A stretch of DNA of 32,873 nucleotides from NCBI GenBank assembly GCA_000961805.1, contig LADV01000080.1, forward strand, positions 1 through 32,873. The letters run 5' to 3'. Position numbers and translations under genes: made by a program. Shown here piece by piece: positions 32,421 through 32,873 of this stretch. Each line of letters opens with the position of its first letter. Position 1 is the first letter of the stretch. The DNA is from Peptococcaceae bacterium BRH_c23 (lineage in GTDB: Bacteria > Bacillota_B > Desulfitobacteriia > Desulfitobacteriales > Desulfitobacteriaceae). Under the pieces are notes generated by a model, which was not told where the DNA came from, did no database searches, and saw only the letters and a list, made by a program, of their open reading frames with translations.

Positions 32421-32873
32421 GGTGTTTGTCTGCGAGGCGGATGCTCAAGAAGAATGGAAGCGATTCTGCAAGTCACACAAGAAAAGCCTCTACCTCTATG
32501 ATGTGTCGTTCGTCGAAACCACACAAGAGAAACGCCCGCGCGGCAACCCGGGCAAGAACCCGAAAAAACCTCAGATTATTAGTCAGTGGTCGCTTCGGAT
32601 TCAGGTAACTGGGGAAGCTGTCGCAGCTATGACTAAATTTCAGCATTCTGAGGAATGTTTTGTCCTCATCACCAATGTCAGCCCGAAAGAATGTGAAATG
32701 CGAGATGTTTTAGGTCTATACAAAAACCAGATGGTCGTTGAAATGGACTTTCGCCTTCTTAAGGAACCGTGTATTGCGTCGGTAATTTATCTGAAGACAC
32801 CCGAGAGAATTCAAAGCTTAGCCATGCTACTGCATGTATCATTATTGGTGCGTGCCATGATTCAATACAAACT
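32401..32873 (+). mobile_element. IS1634-type transposase, partial (5' truncated, runs off right edge)
   Basis: From about 32401 to the end of the window one frame stays open: KVFVCEADAQEEWKRF, YLYDVSFVETT, a RPRGNPGKNPKKP stretch, then ECFVLITNVSP, LYKNQMVVEMDFRLLKEP and TPERIQSLAMLLHVSLLVRA. The Y-K-x2-x2-VE-x-DFR-x-LK-P and peRi-x-a-L blocks match the C-terminal catalytic part of IS1634/IS4-superfamily DDE transposases (the E of VEMDF is the likely DDE glutamate). The first ~350 residues, including the first Asp positions, are absent upstream, so it is a fragment, and its right end is not in view. No start codon with a ribosome binding site is present. Confidence 0.8.

Overview
The window looks like a chromosomal segment of a low-GC, anaerobic Firmicute of the Desulfosporosinus/Desulfitobacterium (Peptococcaceae) type. 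This is inferred from strong AGGAGG-type ribosome binding sites, frequent GTG and TTG starts, a NapC/NrfH-type multihaem cytochrome, a C_GCAxxG_C_C redox protein, an ADP-forming acyl-CoA synthetase, IS701- and IS1634-type transposases and a bacterial group II intron end. No rRNA, tRNA or CRISPR array was seen.

Region 1 (1-4340) begins with the 3' end of a group II intron. An OmpR-family two-component pair follows; its kinase carries an unusual Met/Gln/Gly-rich stretch in the extracytoplasmic sensor. Next come a NicO-type metal exporter with a His-rich loop and, on the minus strand, a membrane-anchored tetrahaem cytochrome c. Region 2 (4340-9500) is a set of mostly single genes: a chemotaxis transducer, a Fur-box locus that could be a feoA remnant or a small RNA, a lipoprotein beta-carbonic anhydrase, a C_GCAxxG_C_C protein and a DedA membrane protein. 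Most are closed by clear hairpins.

Region 3 (9530-18860) is the most interesting part. It is a one-directional cluster: XRE regulator with its own operator-like repeats, UbiA prenyltransferase, old-yellow-enzyme with an Fe-S motif, stand-alone acyl carrier protein, alpha-oxoamine synthase (serine-palmitoyltransferase/AONS-like), diacylglycerol/sphingoid-kinase-like fragment, ThiL/AIR-synthase-like protein, FabF-like ketosynthase, NAD-dependent epimerase/reductase and a radical SAM/SPASM protein. The content suggests an acyl-ACP-derived amino-lipid or related metabolite (inference) and matches no cluster I can name. Three loci in it are broken: UbiA by a 1-nt frameshift, oxoamine synthase/kinase by a deletion junction, and the ThiL-like gene by a 1-nt frameshift. 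Either the pathway is decaying or the assembly has errors here.

Region 4 (18860-24434) holds a secreted protein with three 64-residue repeats and a DUF5667-like domain, a 48-residue peptide gene, a convergent Cys-rich protein, a GNAT acetyltransferase, a fosmidomycin-resistance-type MFS exporter and a pore-only remnant of a voltage-gated sodium channel. Region 5 (24435-32873) is mobile and eroded. An IS701-family element with an N-terminal DUF4338 (DruA-like) domain sits in a DUF5658-like gene with a 4-bp TTAT duplication, and removing it restores the frame. Then come a two-subunit ADP-forming acyl-CoA synthetase (minus strand), a PEP-synthase fragment, a PNPOx-like flavin protein, a PaaI-type thioesterase and, at the right edge, a cut membrane-protein gene next to an IS1634-type transposase fragment.
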